This document shows, in pieces, positions 63,408 to 64,000 of a stretch of DNA of 64,000 nucleotides (position 1 is the first letter of the stretch; every line of letters starts with the position of its first letter). This DNA is from Streptomyces seoulensis (lineage in GTDB: Bacteria > Actinomycetota > Actinomycetes > Streptomycetales > Streptomycetaceae), in the NCBI RefSeq assembly GCF_022846655.1, contig NZ_AP025667.1:2145001-2209000 (forward strand), in the 5' to 3' direction. The notes below the pieces were generated by a model. The model was given only the letters and a program-made list of their open reading frames with translations. It had not been told where the DNA came from and ran no database searches. A program made the translations under genes and the position numbers.

Positions 63408-64000
63408 GTGAACTGGGACGACACGACGGACGGCGCCGCGGAACGGCTGGTGGACACCGCCGCCGACCGGGAGGACCAGGCCGTCGAAGCCGCCCTGCGC
63501 CCCAAGGACCTCGGCGAGTTCATCGGCCAGGAGAAGGTCCGCGAACAGCTCGACCTCGTGCTGCGCGCCGCACGCGCGCGCGGCGCCACCGCCGACCACG
63601 TCCTGCTCTCCGGCGCCCCCGGCCTCGGCAAGACCACCCTGTCGATGATCATCGCGGCCGAGATGGGTGCCCCCATCCGCATCACCTCGGGCCCCGCCAT
63701 CCAGCACGCCGGCGACCTCGCCGCGATCCTCTCCTCCCTCCAGGAGGGCGAGGTCCTCTTCCTGGACGAGATCCACCGCATGTCCCGGCCCGCCGAGGAG
63801 ATGCTGTACATGGCGATGGAGGACTTCCGGGTCGACGTCATCGTGGGCAAGGGCCCCGGCGCCACCGCCATCCCGCTGGAGCTCCCGCCGTTCACCCTGG
63901 TCGGCGCCACCACCCGCGCCGGCCTGCTGCCGCCCCCCTTGCGCGACCGCTTCGGCTTCACCGCGCACATGGAGTTCTACGAGCCGCGCGAGCTCCAGCG
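63408..64000 (+). CDS. ruvB: Holliday junction ATPase RuvB, 3' end outside window
   Basis: AAA+ motor for branch migration; about 197 codons are present. Walker [12 protein letters not shown], Walker [10 protein letters not shown], sensor 1 GATTRAG and the arginine-containing LRDRFGF are seen. GTG 63408 has AGGAG 8 nt upstream; its product starts VNWDDTTDG. The frame is open to the last base of the window. Confidence 0.96.
   Translation, partial: MNWDDTTDGAAERLVDTAADREDQAVEAALRPKDLGEFIGQEKVREQLDLVLRAARARGATADHVLLSGAPGLGKTTLSMIIAAEMGAPIRITSGPAIQHAGDLAAILSSLQEGEVLFLDEIHRMSRPAEEMLYMAMEDFRVDVIVGKGPGATAIPLELPPFTLVGATTRAGLLPPPLRDRFGFTAHMEFYEPRELQ

Noticed and set aside
61325..63970. 881-codon minus-strand frame across yebC and ruvCAB
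   Set aside because: Antisense to four clearly recognised genes with standard motifs.

Overview
The window is chromosomal core DNA of a Streptomyces-type actinomycete. Evidence seen in the sequence: very high G+C with strong third-position GC, GTG/TTG starts with GGAGG-type ribosome sites, many translationally coupled (ATGA/GTGA) gene pairs, several apparently leaderless promoters (TANNNT 6-8 nt before the start codon), and ssgB, a sporulation gene confined to morphologically complex actinomycetes. The gene order (arg cluster, metNIQ, cob genes, ssgB, thrS, phosphatidylinositol/PIM genes, pdxST, yebC, ruvCAB) is the usual Streptomyces one. No prophage, insertion sequence, CRISPR array or large island is visible.

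Left part (1-15000): an hchA-type gene cut by the window edge, an epoxide hydrolase with a divergent CGNR zinc-finger regulator and a pair of related palindromes flanking the hydrolase, then argC-argJ-argB-argD-argR as one coupled operon behind an ARG box. A leftward three-gene redox operon follows (ferric-reductase-like flavocytochrome, a double FMN_bind protein, ApbE flavin transferase), then an L,D-transpeptidase-like gene, an internally deleted pyridoxamine-phosphate-oxidase-family pseudogene, and argG (with its own ARG box) and argH separated by a long hairpin.

Middle part (15000-38000): aldo/keto reductase, an autoregulated TetR/MFS efflux pair, plsC-like acyltransferase, a Tat-exported glycerophosphodiesterase, a sigma-like protein, acetyltransferases, two small membrane proteins, and the methionine importer metN-metI-metQ-metQ behind a 32-residue leader ORF rich in Met and Cys codons. 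Then come cobL, a giant BluB-CobT fusion with a ~550-residue disordered N-terminus, cysG, an rRNA/tRNA methyltransferase, a membrane Ser/Thr kinase and small genes.

Right part (38000-64000): a leftward tRNA array (Gly-Cys-Val-Val-Val), pabB-pabC, a DsbA-like protein, small membrane proteins, a second CGNR protein, ssgB, a PGPGW membrane protein and two tRNA-Val(CAC) genes. A DnaQ-like exonuclease diverges from a DUF4365 + unknown gene pair. The long thrS, HIT, pgsA, patA, pimA, pdxS, pdxT, yebC, ruvC, ruvA, ruvB block follows; it parallels the mycobacterial gene order but is interrupted by a leftward EF-G-like GTPase and an unknown membrane protein. ruvB runs off the right edge.

Functionally the window is dominated by amino-acid (arginine, methionine) and cofactor supply (B12, siroheme, folate, B6, flavinylation), envelope lipid synthesis and genome maintenance. 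The most unusual items are the Met/Cys-rich leader ORF, the BluB-CobT fusion, the duplicated FMN-acceptor protein with its dedicated ApbE, and the DUF4365 gene pair of unknown function.
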